Shown here in pieces: positions 1-12,671 of a DNA stretch of 64,000 bases. Numbering within the stretch: position 1 is the first letter of the stretch; each line of letters begins with the position of its first letter. The notes under the pieces were generated by a model. The model did not search any database, was not told the DNA's origin, and saw only the letters and a program-made list of their open reading frames with translations. Source of the DNA: Lethocerus indicus (Eukaryota; Arthropoda; Insecta; Hemiptera; Belostomatidae); assembly GCA_019843655.1 (NCBI GenBank), contig JACDQD010000103.1, positions 3,224,001 through 3,288,000 of the forward strand, written 5' to 3'. A program made the position numbers and the translations under genes.

Positions 1-114
1 CAGTATAAATACAGGGTTCATATTTTAGTTAATTTTACTAACGCTTGGAGATCCCCAGATAACCTTTAATAATAAATCTTATTTTTGTATTAAATTTTAA
101 ATAATTATTTTCAG

Positions 115-489
115 GGTTGTGAGTATGCTGTGAGGAGAGTACAGTTTTCTCCACATTACCATTCTGTTTTGGCTTCTGTTTCTTATGATTTCACAACAAG
201 GTAAGCCAAATCTAAATAGAATATTAACGTATTTAATTCTCAGTGAGGAAGTGAGGAGGATTCATTTCTGCCGTTTATATTTTTATTGCTAATTATAATG
301 TTTGCTTTGTGCTTCAGAATTTGGGACTTCAAGGTTTCATCCGAAGCGATAGAGACATTCAGGCACCATTCTGAATTCGTTTATGGGCTTGACTTCAGCA
401 ATCATGTAGAAGGACAGATGGCGGACTGTGGGTGGGACTCCCTTGTTCACGTTTTCAAACCGCGCTCCCTCTCGTCTTTGATAAAATAA
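115..489 (+). CDS. Pex7: Peroxin-7 (PTS2 receptor), last two exons; 5' part outside window
   Basis: C-terminal end of PEX7, the cytosolic WD40 receptor that binds PTS2 signals and carries those enzymes to the peroxisome. Two exons are visible: 115-200 (preceded by ttttcag, followed by gtaagc) and 318-489 (preceded by tgcttcag, ending in TAA). They join within an Arg codon (AG|A), giving ...YDFTTR-IWDF.... WD-repeat hallmarks are clear: RRVQFSPH, LASVSYDFTTRIWDF, then HHSEFVYGLDF and ADCGWDSLVHVF, the last blade typical of PEX7. The protein ends about eight residues after that blade, the usual place for the family. The rest of the gene lies before position 1. The exons are CpG-poor for coding DNA, like the other housekeeping genes here. 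I am confident of the family; the only doubt is which WD40 subfamily, and the ADCGWD ending points to PEX7. Confidence 0.93.
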
Positions 490-616
490 TGGCTTTTCTC
501 TGCCTTATATATATTTCCAGTAAGGTATCAGAAAAAAAATGATCTTCACTGTTTTAATGTATATTTTTTTATAATGTAAAAATCACTTCGTATTTTTAAT
601 AATGAATGTTAATAAT

Positions 617-622
617 AATAAA
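617..622 (+). terminator. Candidate poly(A) signal of Pex7
   Basis: An AATAAA hexamer lies 128 bases after the Pex7 stop codon, with T-rich sequence directly after it. A second AATAAA lies at 1086-1091. Which one is used cannot be told from sequence alone. Confidence 0.5.
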
Positions 623-2290
623 CTTTTTCTGATTTTTTATTATTGAAAACTGTATGTTGGACTACTTTTAAAAAAGTAGCGTAATAATTTTAATTATAGA
701 GTGCCAATTCTTGGAACAAGGTAAAAGGAAACCAAATCATTTTATCTATTATATTTAGGAGTGAAGAAATATTATTTCTTTACTTTAAACAAAACTATAT
801 TATTGAAATAATTTTGATTCTCTTAAAAGAGAATAATTTGTTAATATATATTATGTTAATCTGCTTAAATATGTAGATATATGTAACATAATATGATTGG
901 AATATTTAGTTTTGCTAGGTTGAAATTTATCTTCCCTGTAGCTCTCTGGTATCATGGAGTCATTTTTAATTTGTACAGTACTGCTTAAATTATGCATATT
1001 ATAGTGACATATTATAAATAATATTCCCTGGACTTTGTACAAGTTGGGTACAGTATTTTAATCTGCAATTTAATATTTGCTACTCAATAAAAAGGTATGA
1101 AAACATTGTAAACAGGCATTTAACGTTGTGATTTTTCATTTTGTTATTTTATGTACCTAAATTTTAAATACTTTTCTACCAGTGTGTTATTTGGTAATGG
1201 CATATTTTCTGCAGATATTAATATTTCATTAAATGCACAAATATTGTCAATTGGGCATATTTTTGTTTCTGCATTTGACTTGTTTTTGTTTGTTACACCA
1301 AAATGTTTTATTTTGTGAAAAACTTATGAAATTTTTAATGTCACTATTTAATCTGTGATTTGTGTTGAACCTGCAATATGAAAAAAAGAAAATAATTAAA
1401 CTGTTATTTTGGTAATATTTTTATTCCTGTATTTCCTTCTCTAGTATTAAGGAGGTTCAAAATGTAGAATTAAATGAAATGGAGCAATAATATTATGGGA
1501 CCTGACTTTCTCACTAATGTTGTATACTGAACTAATTTAGGAGGCTAATAATTGAAAAATAAAATGTTTGTATAAATTAATTAATCCTAGAGTGTAATAT
1601 TTAAAGCATAGCATTCAGTATTTTAATGACAGTGGATGAAATAATAGATTACGAACTAATAGATTTAATATCCACATTTTTAATGCCTCATATTTAAATT
1701 TGAATGATAATTTGAAAGACTCATAAAGCCTACTTTGTCTTTTCAAGCGAATTTACTAATTATCCTGTTTATGCTCAATGTAAATATGTAGTGATTTGTA
1801 AAACTGTAGCTGATGCACTATTGGGGTCCAACTGGAAATTGATAGAAATTAAATTAATAAGTTTTAAAACAGTTATTTAATAAAATGAGCAAAATTGGTA
1901 ATAATACCTTATTGGAAACATTTAAAATGAGTTTCCCAATAAGTAACAAAAATGCTGGTTTTCAATGTTCTTAAAATAAATTTATTCATACCATTAAGGT
2001 ATTTGCAGGTAATTTATCATTTATTCTTAGATGAACTTTATACATTAAATAAATTTAATATAATAAAATAACTGATTGATTAATGTACTTATTTAATGAT
2101 TTTAATGGTAATCAAAATACTACTAAAATAAAATATACCAGTTTGACTGTGCAATCCCACGATGCAGATAAGACCAACTGCTCCTGCTGACTCTGACTCC
2201 AATCAACACTGTACAATTCTTTTGTGCTCTTTCAGAGTTTGCACTGGTAACTAAAATATGTATTAGATTAATAATTAATATGCACAAAGT
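623..2290. other. Pex7 3' flank: AT-rich, CpG-depleted, no gene seen
   Basis: Very AT-rich DNA with almost no CpG; by eye about 15 in positions 1-2280, many of them inside the Pex7 exons. No open frame of note, no RNA gene and no clear repeat. CpG density rises abruptly from about 2290 onward. Confidence 0.6.
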
Positions 2291-2323
2291 ATACATTTTG
2301 CCCCTAACGGCTCTCGTAACGGT

Positions 2324-2337
2324 CCGCCATCTAGCGG
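2324..2337 (-). promoter_or_regulatory. CTCF-like motif at the CpG-poor/CpG-rich boundary
   Basis: On the minus strand this reads CCGCTAGATGGCGG, which matches 13 of 14 positions of the commonly quoted CTCF core CCASYAGRKGGCRS. It sits where the CpG-poor Pex7 neighbourhood gives way to the CpG-rich desert. Binding is inferred only from the motif; a single match of this length can arise by chance. Confidence 0.35.
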
Positions 2338-5300
2338 CGAGTTGACGAACTTAAACAGTAAAGCTTGTAATTATTCCATAGTGCTATATATTTATCGCGA
2401 TAAATATGAATGTACATATACATAAACCAATATTATGTTACGTTATAGAGTACTATAGCTTGCTATATACTGCTATAACGTCGAAAAAGTTGGTCCAAAT
2501 GGTTACATTATGTTTTCTCCTGTTCCTTGATTTGTGTGGGTCTCATTTCCGTATCCACAACTTTGTTTTAATTTGTGGCGGTGGTTAAGAACTTCTGATC
2601 TATACCATTTTAACGGGGAATATTATTCCTAACAAAGATTCGCGGGGAGGAAATATAATTTATTTCAGACTTTCACTGAGGCCAACCAGGCGAGGGAATG
2701 AATGAAAAAAAAATGTTATTTCGGCCTGATATCTACAGCGGTGAACGTGTCGTGCTATACACATATAGGGTTGTGTCGAATTTTCATTTTCAAAGGTCCA
2801 TTTGCATAAATGCCGTGGGCGGAGTAACGAAATCGCAGCTGCACTGGGCGGTACGATTTTTTTTGTTTTCGTCGCGAGGTATAATTTCCTGTTTCGGACT
2901 TTTTGCCTGCCGCCTTTCGGATAGAGCCATCAATTTTAGCGACGGTGGGGGGTTGGTTGAGCCGGGTAAAGGGCGCCCGAGTAAATCACTCGGATCGGCA
3001 AGATAAATAAACGCCGAATAAAGGTGGTTCGAAGCTTAGGTATAGGCGGGCTTGCGGACGCCGCTAGGCCTAGGCCTCGGCTGAGGTCAGGGGCGAGCCG
3101 CGCTTACCTTGGCCGTCGGGGGGTCAACACCGAGCTCGTTAAGCTCCTCTGACCGACATTCATCATGTCGCAATAGGACAATTGAATATAACGTCGGCTA
3201 GACTCGTTCAGTTGAGGTTCCGAGAGAACACACGGTGTGATTTGAAACAAACCGGGACGCATTAAGGATGGTTCCTTCTCATTAAGGGCATTTCTGTCGT
3301 GCTCCTATGATTCATAGCAATTCTAAGCATTTATTTAAATAAGTATGGTCGTCGTAATTCGAGTACAGAGGTCCAGTGTCGCGCAAAACTAGAATAGGAG
3401 CAGTGGTAGTCGGGTTTTTGTAATATTCACAATCATGGAAAGAAATGATTTACTTCTTTTAAGCGAAAGTCCAAATATTGCTGTACATAAACCCGAGAGC
3501 CGGTATACGCGTGGAATATTTTTTACACGAATTATTTACATTTACATGCAAAGTATATTGCGGTAATTCTGCTATAATAATCTGTATCGGCCGGTTAGAT
3601 TTTACTTTTTTAGTCTGCCCCTACGCCCACTTTCCGAATAAGCAATAACTCGGACGATATTATGCCGAAAAGAAACTCATTAAAAAGTAAAAGTACGGGG
3701 AGCCTCGGGAAATTACCAGACGCATTAATACAGTTTTTAGAGGCGGGACGCGGGCGAAGATAGATTTATACATCGGCCGGAAAGACCCTACCGAAAACGC
3801 AATTTGCATTTTTAAGACTGTATGATTTGTGGCCGATGAAAATTGGTTGAGCCGGCAACGGCTAGGAAATTTATCGTCCGCTGGCCGTGTTATTAAAACC
3901 TCCCGGGGTATACGAGCACAACGTGCACTGGGAACTCGCCTTGGGCGACTACACACGGCATATCCGCCCGATATTGAGGAAATCGGTCCGACTCAAATGG
4001 ACGCTAATTGGAGCTCTGGATTCGATCGGGAACGAAGGAAGCGGACGGGGATAAATGGCATCTCAACGCTGCAAATAACAATCGACGTACCGAGCCAGCG
4101 GTTGACTAATACATAAACATTGCAATTACATTATTTTCTTTAAATACAAATAGCATAACGTATACGACAGCGAATTTTGTTTGATACGTGAATAGCAGCC
4201 CGCGGCCCTTTTCATTTGTCAACAGGGCTATTAATTCTAGATATACTTTGTATTGTTCGCAATGTTCTTGTGGCGATCGGGAAAGTTACAATAATACAAA
4301 CCGGAGAATTCAAATTACACTCACTCTATTTAGGCTTACTGCACCATTCACTATGATTGGGGTCGGTGCACTTTAAAATATAATGGGACCAAGTTTGGAA
4401 CAAATGTCGCAGTCAGACAGAGGGCTATCAGCCTGTCCCATTTTGAAATCGACTGCTGTGCATGACACTAGCCATTTATTCTGTTATAATTGAGCTCATT
4501 GATCTTCTGAATCACATAATTAAGGACTCCGTTTCGCACCCTATTTATTCCAAGTTTAGAAGGAATAAATATTCGGACCGGCGGAGTGAATAAAATATGT
4601 CTAAAATACGCCTAATGGAGCTACTATACCGTGTTCTTATCTGGCAAGGCCTTTGTGCGTTATCCCATGCGGATACAGTAACGGTTGTAAATTCTCAATT
4701 TGGTATAGGTAGCCGTAAGAGAATAGTTGAGTGCGAAGGCATTAGGGCGGGCGAAATTTTCATTCGATTAAAAGTTTAAATTGTGGGCGAGTTGGAACTT
4801 CAGAATGTCATTAGACTATAATTAATTTGGGCGCTCGCGCACTAGGCACGGGCTTAAGGCATGGATACATTATCTAAGAGTGCTGCTTTTCTTTAGTACA
4901 TTTTCGTCTCTTTTGCTCTTTTCACAGCAGGTTATGGTCCTGTGGAAGGAACCTCGATTCGTCCAGGAGATACGAATCTGAAAGAGGAGCGCAAGCTAAT
5001 TTAAAAATTCGAGGAAAATCCAGAAGGAAATACGAGACGGTACACCTGGACAAGTCGGTAAAAAAATAAAAATCAAGGACCTGGCTAAATAAAAACATAC
5101 TTTGTTGTCCAACAGTTGTTTTAATCCCCCATCTGGAACAGGTTCCTAATATTTCTTCTCCGGCGTTCGGCGAAACAATAAATATCCGGAAACGAATTGA
5201 GAACGGCCGACCTTTAGCGCAGATATGCGGCGCAAGTTTTTGGAAATATCTCGCCTCGGTTTATTCTCTCGTCTGGAATCGAATCTGGGAATTCTTCTTT

Positions 5301-8300
5301 CGAATTTAAGACCCGTATTTATTCCAGCGTTAGTTTTTCGGTTTTTATGCCGTACGGTAGTTTTACTCGGACAAATTTATATCTGAAAACTGACCGAGTT
5401 GACCGCTTGCACCGGGCGCTCGAGTCCCACGCCGATTTAAAAAAAAAAGGAGAAACAGTAACTGTGGGCAGAAATTTATGCCTCATCCCGAGGGCCCGCG
5501 AGTTAGCTCCAAATAAAGTCTCGGACAATAATTCAGCTCGGAATTTACTCTCCGACTATTGTTATAAGAAATAATTACGACTAGTTTAAAGCGGGACAAG
5601 TTTACGCTATTCATTTTATGCTTCATCCGACGTTCGGGGCGTATATATAATCTTCTCTGAATACGACTGCTTTATAATTGGGGAGGTAATCAATCTCGAT
5701 GTTCACCGTGAAGATAGAGGGATTAAAAAAATATTTTTAAGCTGCTCCTCAAGAGAGTCTGAAATTATACGTCCCACGCGAACCGGGAAAATTGATTCTT
5801 CAGTAATGATTTTCCTAACGCGCGAATCTCAAGATCAGTAGACCATTTAATGACCGAACACGGAGCTGTAGATTATTCCACTGGCTCTTTAAAAAGTTTG
5901 ATCATTAGAGGGTGTTACATTAAACTTCCAGGAGATTCCCTCGACATACCGTAAAGACGTTCACTTTACCTGCTAACTACTGAATACTTTAATCAACGTG
6001 AAAAGCCTTAAAAAACGTCTTCCTTCGAATTTTCCGGACGCTGAAAAATCACGAGACCTCTTCTGTTCCCATCGTAGAGCGATGACAAAATAATTTTGCC
6101 AGAGTCCCGGGCTGTTTTTGAAAACAGCGGTCCCGGAACTACATTGTCACTATCCGAATATTAATGGACTCATAATTTTCAACCTAGTTGGCACGAGTTC
6201 TTTTTATTGCCACGGTACTTACAAGTAACCTAAAAATAAGCTGCCAGAATTGAACAAGTTTTTTTCGACTCCAAAGAAATTTGTCACTTTTAAATTATTT
6301 GAATATTTCTCCAACTTAGTTCTTTTTTCGCCGTATCCTTGGTTTTGACAAATTTATTCAACTTGTATTTACCCGCTTAAACGTTCCGCATGAATCGTAG
6401 CGGTCGAGGTTGTCATTTAAATTGTGTCCATGTTTTAGCAATTTCAATTTGTAAATCTAAATGTTATACTGTGTATTTTATGAGCGAGCATAAGGCATTA
6501 CTGACTGATAATCGTCGTAATATTATACAGTTTAAAATAATTTATTCTTCGTATTATTGTACCGAATACTTGGAAGAGCTAAGATTGAAATTCAGTACGG
6601 TTGTTTTGGGTGGGCCATTGTAACAATTTATGCCAGCCCCCCCAGGGCCAATTAGTGGGCCCTCAACGACCCCTATGGAATGTTGAGATAAATGGCTGCC
6701 GAATAAGCACTATCCGATCGAGATTGGAGGTTGTTTCTGATTTAAAACATCGAGTCCGGAATGGGAATATGGAGGAAATTAAAAACTGATTGTCTGATAA
6801 TGCCGGTGATGAGCGGAGATGTTGTCTCTTGCCAATTACATCAAAGTGAGGATAGCCATCGTTCGACCCCGAAGCGTCGTTTCTTTTTATTTAGTGTACA
6901 TTCAACCTGGTCATTTGCGGAATGGTTTCATAGAGACCGAGATCTCTGGACCAGTGGCGTTTAAGCCGCTTTTGTTGTCTGAGGATTCCGACCATGAAGC
7001 GTACCTCGTTGAAGACCGCTTCAGCCGAACTCCTCTTTTTCGCCCATCAAGTCCGTCCGGGAGTGTAGGTTCAGCGGCGGCTTATCTCGCAAATCAAAAC
7101 CGCCTCTTAATTGCAACTCGGAGAACACGCCAACGCTGGTAAAATGCCGAAGCATTATATATTGACGAACCTACACCTTGACTCGTGTGCAACTTAATAG
7201 ACACTTCGGCGTCGGTCGCGAGGCTTTAATCGGTGGGCAATTGGGGCCGCCCTAATTAGAATACGAGAAAATAAAGGACGAACTTTGAGGCTTTGAAAAT
7301 ATTTCAATATTTTTCTTCAATCCGGTGGTGGGCGTAAGTGGGTGGCCGACGAAGCCGATTACCCTTGCGGTTTTCTCAGATTTGTCGTTAGAATTTTTAA
7401 AAGACCTTTTTATACTTATTTATTTTTTTTAATTTCGGAAAAAACCGGACGACGGATATTGTCGGAGTGGGCGGAAGCGTGGCCCACACGTACTCATCCT
7501 TATAAAGCCCGGGGCACCGGGTAGGACGTAATTGAGTGCGTTCTTTCTGACTTTGAGGGGAATGTTCAAGTGAGCCCGGAGTGAGTCGTTTACTTGCAAC
7601 CACGGACGGTACCCGAGTTATTTTATAACAATAAAATTAAAAAAAACGAATTAATGTCAAATTAAAGAATCGTAAAGCCTTAAGGGGTAAACTGCCAGGG
7701 CCGATCTGGTTTCGATTGAGAGGCAGCAAGCTTGCACCCAACGCTCTATTCAGTTTTACATTCTTCGTTGAGAAAACCTGATTCCAGGAGTTTTAGACAA
7801 TACATATATGACTTTTTTAAAATCCAATCCATACTTACATTTAAATATTCTAATATATATTAAACATGTAGGTATATCACTAGGGTATATTGGTTTCCTG
7901 GACGGCATCCTGTCAGCACTGTCACTGTTATTGTATAAGCGAGCGGAGACACAAAACGGTACTATAAATACAACCTAAAAGAAATATATTTTAATTTATA
8001 AATTTTGATATTGATTACACGTTCTTGTTACTAAAATAAACATTTCAAATCAAACTCCTTTCATATAATGACGGTATATGAATATATATATTTCTTTCGA
8101 TAATTTTTGTCTGACAAGGAGTTGTCTTGTTTTATTAATTGCTTTCCTCTGAAACGTATAATTAAGTGCTGTTATACAAGGCTACGAAGTCTAAACTAAA
8201 TACAAAGCTCATGGAACGTGCACAATTCGCGTGGGCAGCTCAACCCTCATCTGGCTTGCGACCGGGGGTTTGATTCCAACTTAAATTTCCATTTTTTTCA

Positions 8301-8720
8301 TATTCATAAATTTATTTACTTATTAGCTCGATAGCTTGGTTTATGTGATATGAGTTCTCTGAGTATTTCCTGACATTATACACTTGAATTAGCTCTTGAA
8401 AACCCATTGGTTGAAACCGTTAATCGGAATTGATCTGAGCGTAAAAAACAGTCCTTCAGATTCCTTGAGGTTCATATCTGTTTCATATTCTTTTTTCAAC
8501 TTATTCTTCCTTCTGCTCCTGCTTCATTGTTTCTTTTCTGCCCAAGAACGCGATATGTCCCTTGTCCTTCTACTTGCTGGCTGTGAAAAAAAAACCGGGA
8601 AATTGCTTAAAGTGCGAAAAATAGTTCTTCGAATAATTCATGTTGCTCAGGGCTTCAGGAGCTACATACCGACTTCCTCCTACAAGTGACATCTCGCAAC
8701 ACATTTTCATAATTTAGAAT
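2338..8720. other. CpG-rich intergenic DNA, no gene recognised
   Basis: All open frames are short (at most about 107 codons), overlap on both strands and show no family I recognise, so I treat them as chance. CpG is frequent. A small hairpin lies near 6108-6137 (CTGTTTT/AAAACAG core inside a GGGC/GGTCCC context). A tRNA-like relic is listed separately near 8.25 kb. Nothing else is supported. Confidence 0.5.
8228..8300 (+). repeat. tRNA-like relic, possible SINE fragment
   Basis: Contains GGTTTGATTCC, one base from the pol III B box GGTTCGANTCC, in a tRNA-like 3' half, followed by a T-rich stretch. No convincing A box and no closed cloverleaf, so it is not an intact tRNA gene. Decayed SINE or tRNA pseudogene is the best reading, weakly held. 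Confidence 0.25.
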
Positions 8721-8721
8721 A

Positions 8722-8780
8722 CTTGTTTTGTGGCCTGCGAGGAGTTGGAATACCATAGATTTCGTGCGTTTCAGTCTCTA
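8722..8780 (+). mobile_element. Left arm of inverted-repeat element (copy 1)
   Basis: Matches the terminal arm seen in complete form at 26.7 and 49.4 kb: TTGTTTTGTGGCCTGCGAGG, then GGAATACCATAGATTTCGTG and a degraded gtttcagtctc. It is preceded by TTTAGAATA, as are the copies at 30.6 and 41.25 kb. It lies 160 bp upstream of satellite array 1, with a TATATACA microsatellite (about 8816-8856) between. Confidence 0.6.
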
Positions 8781-8818
8781 TTAGGTTTTGACTTCTAAAT
8801 ATATGGCAGGAAAAAGTA

Positions 8819-8853
<35 letters not shown>

Positions 8854-8939
8854 CTGGTATTATTTATTTACGTGTATTTATTTATAAATGTTTTACTGTT
8901 GATCCAAAATTTATTGAAAAAGGTTTATTTTTAGTAATC

Positions 8940-9925
8940 TAGTTAATCGGTGCAAGTGTACCCAACGAACTTTAGTTAAGTACATTTCCGCACCACCCTC
9001 AGGGGGCGCTAGTTTATCGGTGTAAGTGGACCCAACGAACTTTAGTTAAGTACATTTCCGCACCACCCTCAGGGGCGCTAGTTTATCGGTGCAGCTGGAC
9101 CCAACGAACTTTAGTTAAGTACATTTCCGCACCACCCTCAAGGGGCGCTAGTTTATCGGTGCAGCTGGACCCAACGAACTTTAGTTAAGTACATTTCCGC
9201 ACCACCCTCAAGGGGCGCTAGTTTTTCGGTGCTAGTGTACCCAACGAACTTTAGTTAAGTACATTTCCGCACCACCCTCAGGGGGCGCTAGTTTATCGGT
9301 GCAGCTGGACCCAACGAACTTTAGTTAAGTACATTTCCGCAACACCCTCAAGGGGCGCTAGTTTATCGGTGCTAGTGTACCCAACGAACTTTAGTTAAGT
9401 ACATTTCCGCACCACCCTCAGGGGCGCTAGTTTATCGGTGCTAGTGTACCCAACGAACTTTAGTTAAGTACATTTCCGCACCACCCTCAGGGGGCGCTAG
9501 TTTATCGGTGCAGCTGGACCCAACGAACTTTAGTTAAGTACATTTCCGCACCACCCTCAGGGGCGCTAGTTTATCGGTGCAGCTGGACCCAACGAACTTT
9601 AGTTAAGTACATTTCCGCACCACCCTCAAGGGGCGCTAGTTTATCGGTGCTAGCGTACCCAACGAACTTTAGTTAAGTACATTTCCGCACCACCCTCAGG
9701 GGGCGCTAGTTTATCGGTACTAGTGTACCCAACGAACTTTAGTTAAGTACATTTCCGCACCACCCTCAAGGGGCGCTAGTTTATCGGTGCTAGTGTACCC
9801 AACGAACTTTAGTTGAGTACATTTCCGCACCACCCTCAGGGGGGCGCTAGTTTATCGGCGCAAGTGGACCCAACAAATTATAGTTAGGTAGATTTCCGCC
9901 CCACACTCCGGGAGGTGCTAGTTTC
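8940..9925 (+). repeat. 70-bp satellite array 1 (about 14 units)
   Basis: About 13 full units plus a degenerate last one, period close to 70 bp (varying with a run of 4-6 G). Each unit runs: ATCGGTGC, a variable part, ACCCAACGAACTTTAGTTAA, GTACATTTCCGCACCACC, CTCAGGGGGCGCTAGTTT. Three subtypes alternate at the variable part (gcaagtggac, gcagctggac, gctagtgtac). The last unit is diverged (caacaaattatagttagg). An inverted partial unit follows at 9935-9965. The units have no open frame in common and no spacers, so the array is neither coding nor CRISPR. Confidence 0.97.
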
Positions 9926-9934
9926 ACCAAAAAT

Positions 9935-9965
9935 CGTTCGTTGAGTGCACTTGCAACGATAAACT
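9935..9965 (-). repeat. Inverted partial satellite unit ending array 1
   Basis: Reads CGTTCGTTGAGTGCACTT then GCAACGATAAACT, the reverse complement of the unit start (AGTTTATCGGTGCAAGTG...). The array therefore ends with a unit fragment in opposite orientation. Array 3 starts with the matching arrangement. Confidence 0.75.
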
Positions 9966-11736
9966 CTTGCTTTCTTTTATGAACCGGAACGCAGTTATTC
10001 CTGTGAACTTGTATTTTAATATCGGTTTCAAGTTCGACCCTGGTTTTTAGCCCTTTCGGCCAATTTCCGGTTCAATTAAAAATGTAAACAAACGTCGTTT
10101 ATATTTAATTTTATATACGTTTGTAGATTCATAGTGGATAATCAACCGCATCTAGTTTTTCAGTTTAAACTCCATACCCGAATGTCTATTCCACTGAATA
10201 TATTCAGACAAAATTGGCCAAATTTCCCTGCCATTGTTCGGAAACCATATAATCCAAGGCCAACCATCGCTAAATAAAATTAAACAAAAAATACTCCCTC
10301 GAACCTTGAGGCTGCGTTACGCGTATAAGTCAACCGAATGCTGCTTATGTAAATTTTAACATTTCCCTTCTGATATTTTGTTGGCGCGAGAGTCGGCGGC
10401 CCTTGAAATCAATTATTCCCCAGCGTCTGTAGAATAGGGAGTTTTTTTAATAACTTATCTTCCTATTTATATTTGGTCGGGGAGGCTCATTAAATAGTAA
10501 GGGAGATCGGAACGAATCGGGCCGCGTTGGGTTCGTGGGGGCGGGCGCCGCAGCCTTCACGCCACATCTCCTCCCTGCCAATTCTATTATGCACCGCCTT
10601 CTCTAATACATCGAATAATATCGCTATAACTCATAGCCGTGCCTCTCATTGTTTTCGGCACCGCTACTCGGGACGGAAAAAAAAACAACGCCTCTGACCA
10701 AGCGAGACCGGTGTGCCCGGTACCTATGATCTGCCGGAACGTATTTATTCCGAACGGCCTTTATTCTTCGATAAACTATGAGTATCCGGATTTCCGTAAA
10801 GCGAAAAATATTTAATCAAGAAATATACAGAATTTTGTACACCTGAAACATGGTAGAGCTCAGACAGTGTGCGAGAGACTGAACCAGTAAAAAAACTATG
10901 CTCATAGGTCTACCAATATTTTCTCTCTATACTAATATTAGGCAGATCATAAATTTATAAATTGAGTGTGAAATAAGGGTAAATATTATACGGATTGAAT
11001 AATAAAATGTATGTACGAATCAATTCCATTTTCAAACCACTTAGTGGTATCCGCGTCCAGTTTCATTAAATCGGTTCACATTCCTCCGTTTAAGCGTTGA
11101 GCGGCGGCCTGCGATTTCTTTATTGCGACACCCGGATAAACATAAACGCGTACAGAGTTGTACGCGAACACAGAGTGAGACGGACGAAATTTCAGGGTAT
11201 CAAGGCCTTCGAGAGAATTGTTAATAGTGGTTACGGTGTTGGAAGGTTAGCCGGTTGTTGTGCGCGAGTTTCCTCCGCCGGCGGAAGCCATCGCCGCCGC
11301 CGCCGATCCCGGCCACCGAAGACCGCCATCATTTTTCAACTTAAGGCCGTCCTCTTTCAAATAAGGGGGCACCCGGCTATTTGCGTTGGATTCGATAAAT
11401 CAGATTGCATTGTCCGCCATAACGGCCACCAATTGGAATACAAATTGGAAACAATTCGCGAAGGCCATTCACTGTTACGATTCATCTTTTAATGAATACA
11501 CTCGAGTTTTCTCGATCTTCTGTGGCGAACTCAATATAATTTTAGATTATTATTTTTTTGTTCATTATAAGAGTATAGTAAGTTGGTTCGTCACAATAAC
11601 ATTCATCCAAATATATCCTTTTTTATCAGAATTTATTAGGTCATTGTGGGGGCAAAAAAGTTAGGGTAACAATATACAAGAACTACGAACTGAAACTCTA
11701 GTAGAAGAATTGAATCGATATGTAAATAAATAGTAT
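9966..11736. other. CpG-rich intergenic DNA, no gene recognised
   Basis: Mixed-composition DNA with frequent CpG. The longest frame (11097-11492) has low-complexity Arg/Ser-rich stretches from a gccgccgccgcc run and no family match that I can see. Nothing supported. Confidence 0.45.
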
Positions 11737-11802
11737 ACCTGTTTTGTGGTTTTGAATACCATAGTTTTTAGTGTGGTCTTTCGCTAGACCGATTTTGCCT
11801 AC
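11737..11802 (+). mobile_element. Solo arm of inverted-repeat element (copy 2)
   Basis: CCTGTTTTGTGGTTTTGAAT then ACCATAG, a shortened middle, and GTGGTCTTTCGCTAGACCG match the arm consensus with an internal deletion. It is preceded by TA. No partner arm was found nearby, so this is a solo or truncated copy. Confidence 0.55.
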
Positions 11803-12647
11803 AGGCCGTCTTCAGTTCAGGATGGGTAGTCACTGTACACATTGCCCCTTCACTCGTACTGTGAACGAATGAGTAAATAAAGGATAATAAAACAAGCCTG
11901 CATAACTGGGGTCAGATCCGGCGTGGAACCCAAAGCACTGTACTTCCCGGCAGTGCCTGGTAGAATGTTGCGATGAAATTACATTTCCTTATATGGTCTA
12001 AAATTGTTTGCATGAACCTCGGTTAACCTCGGTGTTGTTCGTTTAATAGGATTTTATTATAAACGAGGACTTCAGAGGAGCCGCGGTCGTGTCCCACGTA
12101 CTATCTGCCGGGTTTTATCTGATTGGTTGCGGTCCGCCGGCCCCCGTACTTGGCCGGTTCCGGGTATCTCGGAGTTTATTTTCGCCGTGACCCCTGCACA
12201 TCTGAATTCCTCCGGCGGGTGTTAGTATCGCTGAAACGTGTGCAACACGCTAAATCAACACACATTAGAAAAAAAAGGCGTTTTAAAATTAGTGATTCTA
12301 TCGCGGAGGAAGTAGTTCATAAAATCTTAACCGAACAATATACTGCTAATACATAGGTTAAATGAATGAACGTATCGGCATTAATTATATTTTAGAATTT
12401 AATGTCGATCGAGACTCCCTGTACAATATATAAACTGGTTACAAGCTAAAAATACTGTCGTTGAGAATGTTTTCTTCTATTTTTTAAAATTCTCGCTGGT
12501 ATTTGTGCGAGGAAAATATACGGTTAATAAATACATTTGTATAACTTTTGTGGGCGTCTGTGTGAATTTTATCTTTGTAATAAAGCAGAAGAAAAAGTAA
12601 ATGTAACTTAATCTGAAGAACTAATACTAATAAAAGCTGGCTTTTAT

Positions 12648-12671
12648 GTATCGTAAAAATGTTTACGATAC
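12648..12671. repeat. Perfect 10-bp-stem hairpin
   Basis: GTATCGTAAA, loop AATG, then TTTACGATAC: a perfect inverted repeat with a 4-base loop. No adjoining gene explains it and no role is apparent. Confidence 0.6.

Noticed and set aside
8940..9925. Helitron with internal minisatellite
   Set aside because: Insect Helitron-type elements often carry such arrays, but I found no consistent TC start or hairpin-CTRR end, and the flanking arms are inverted repeats, which Helitrons lack.
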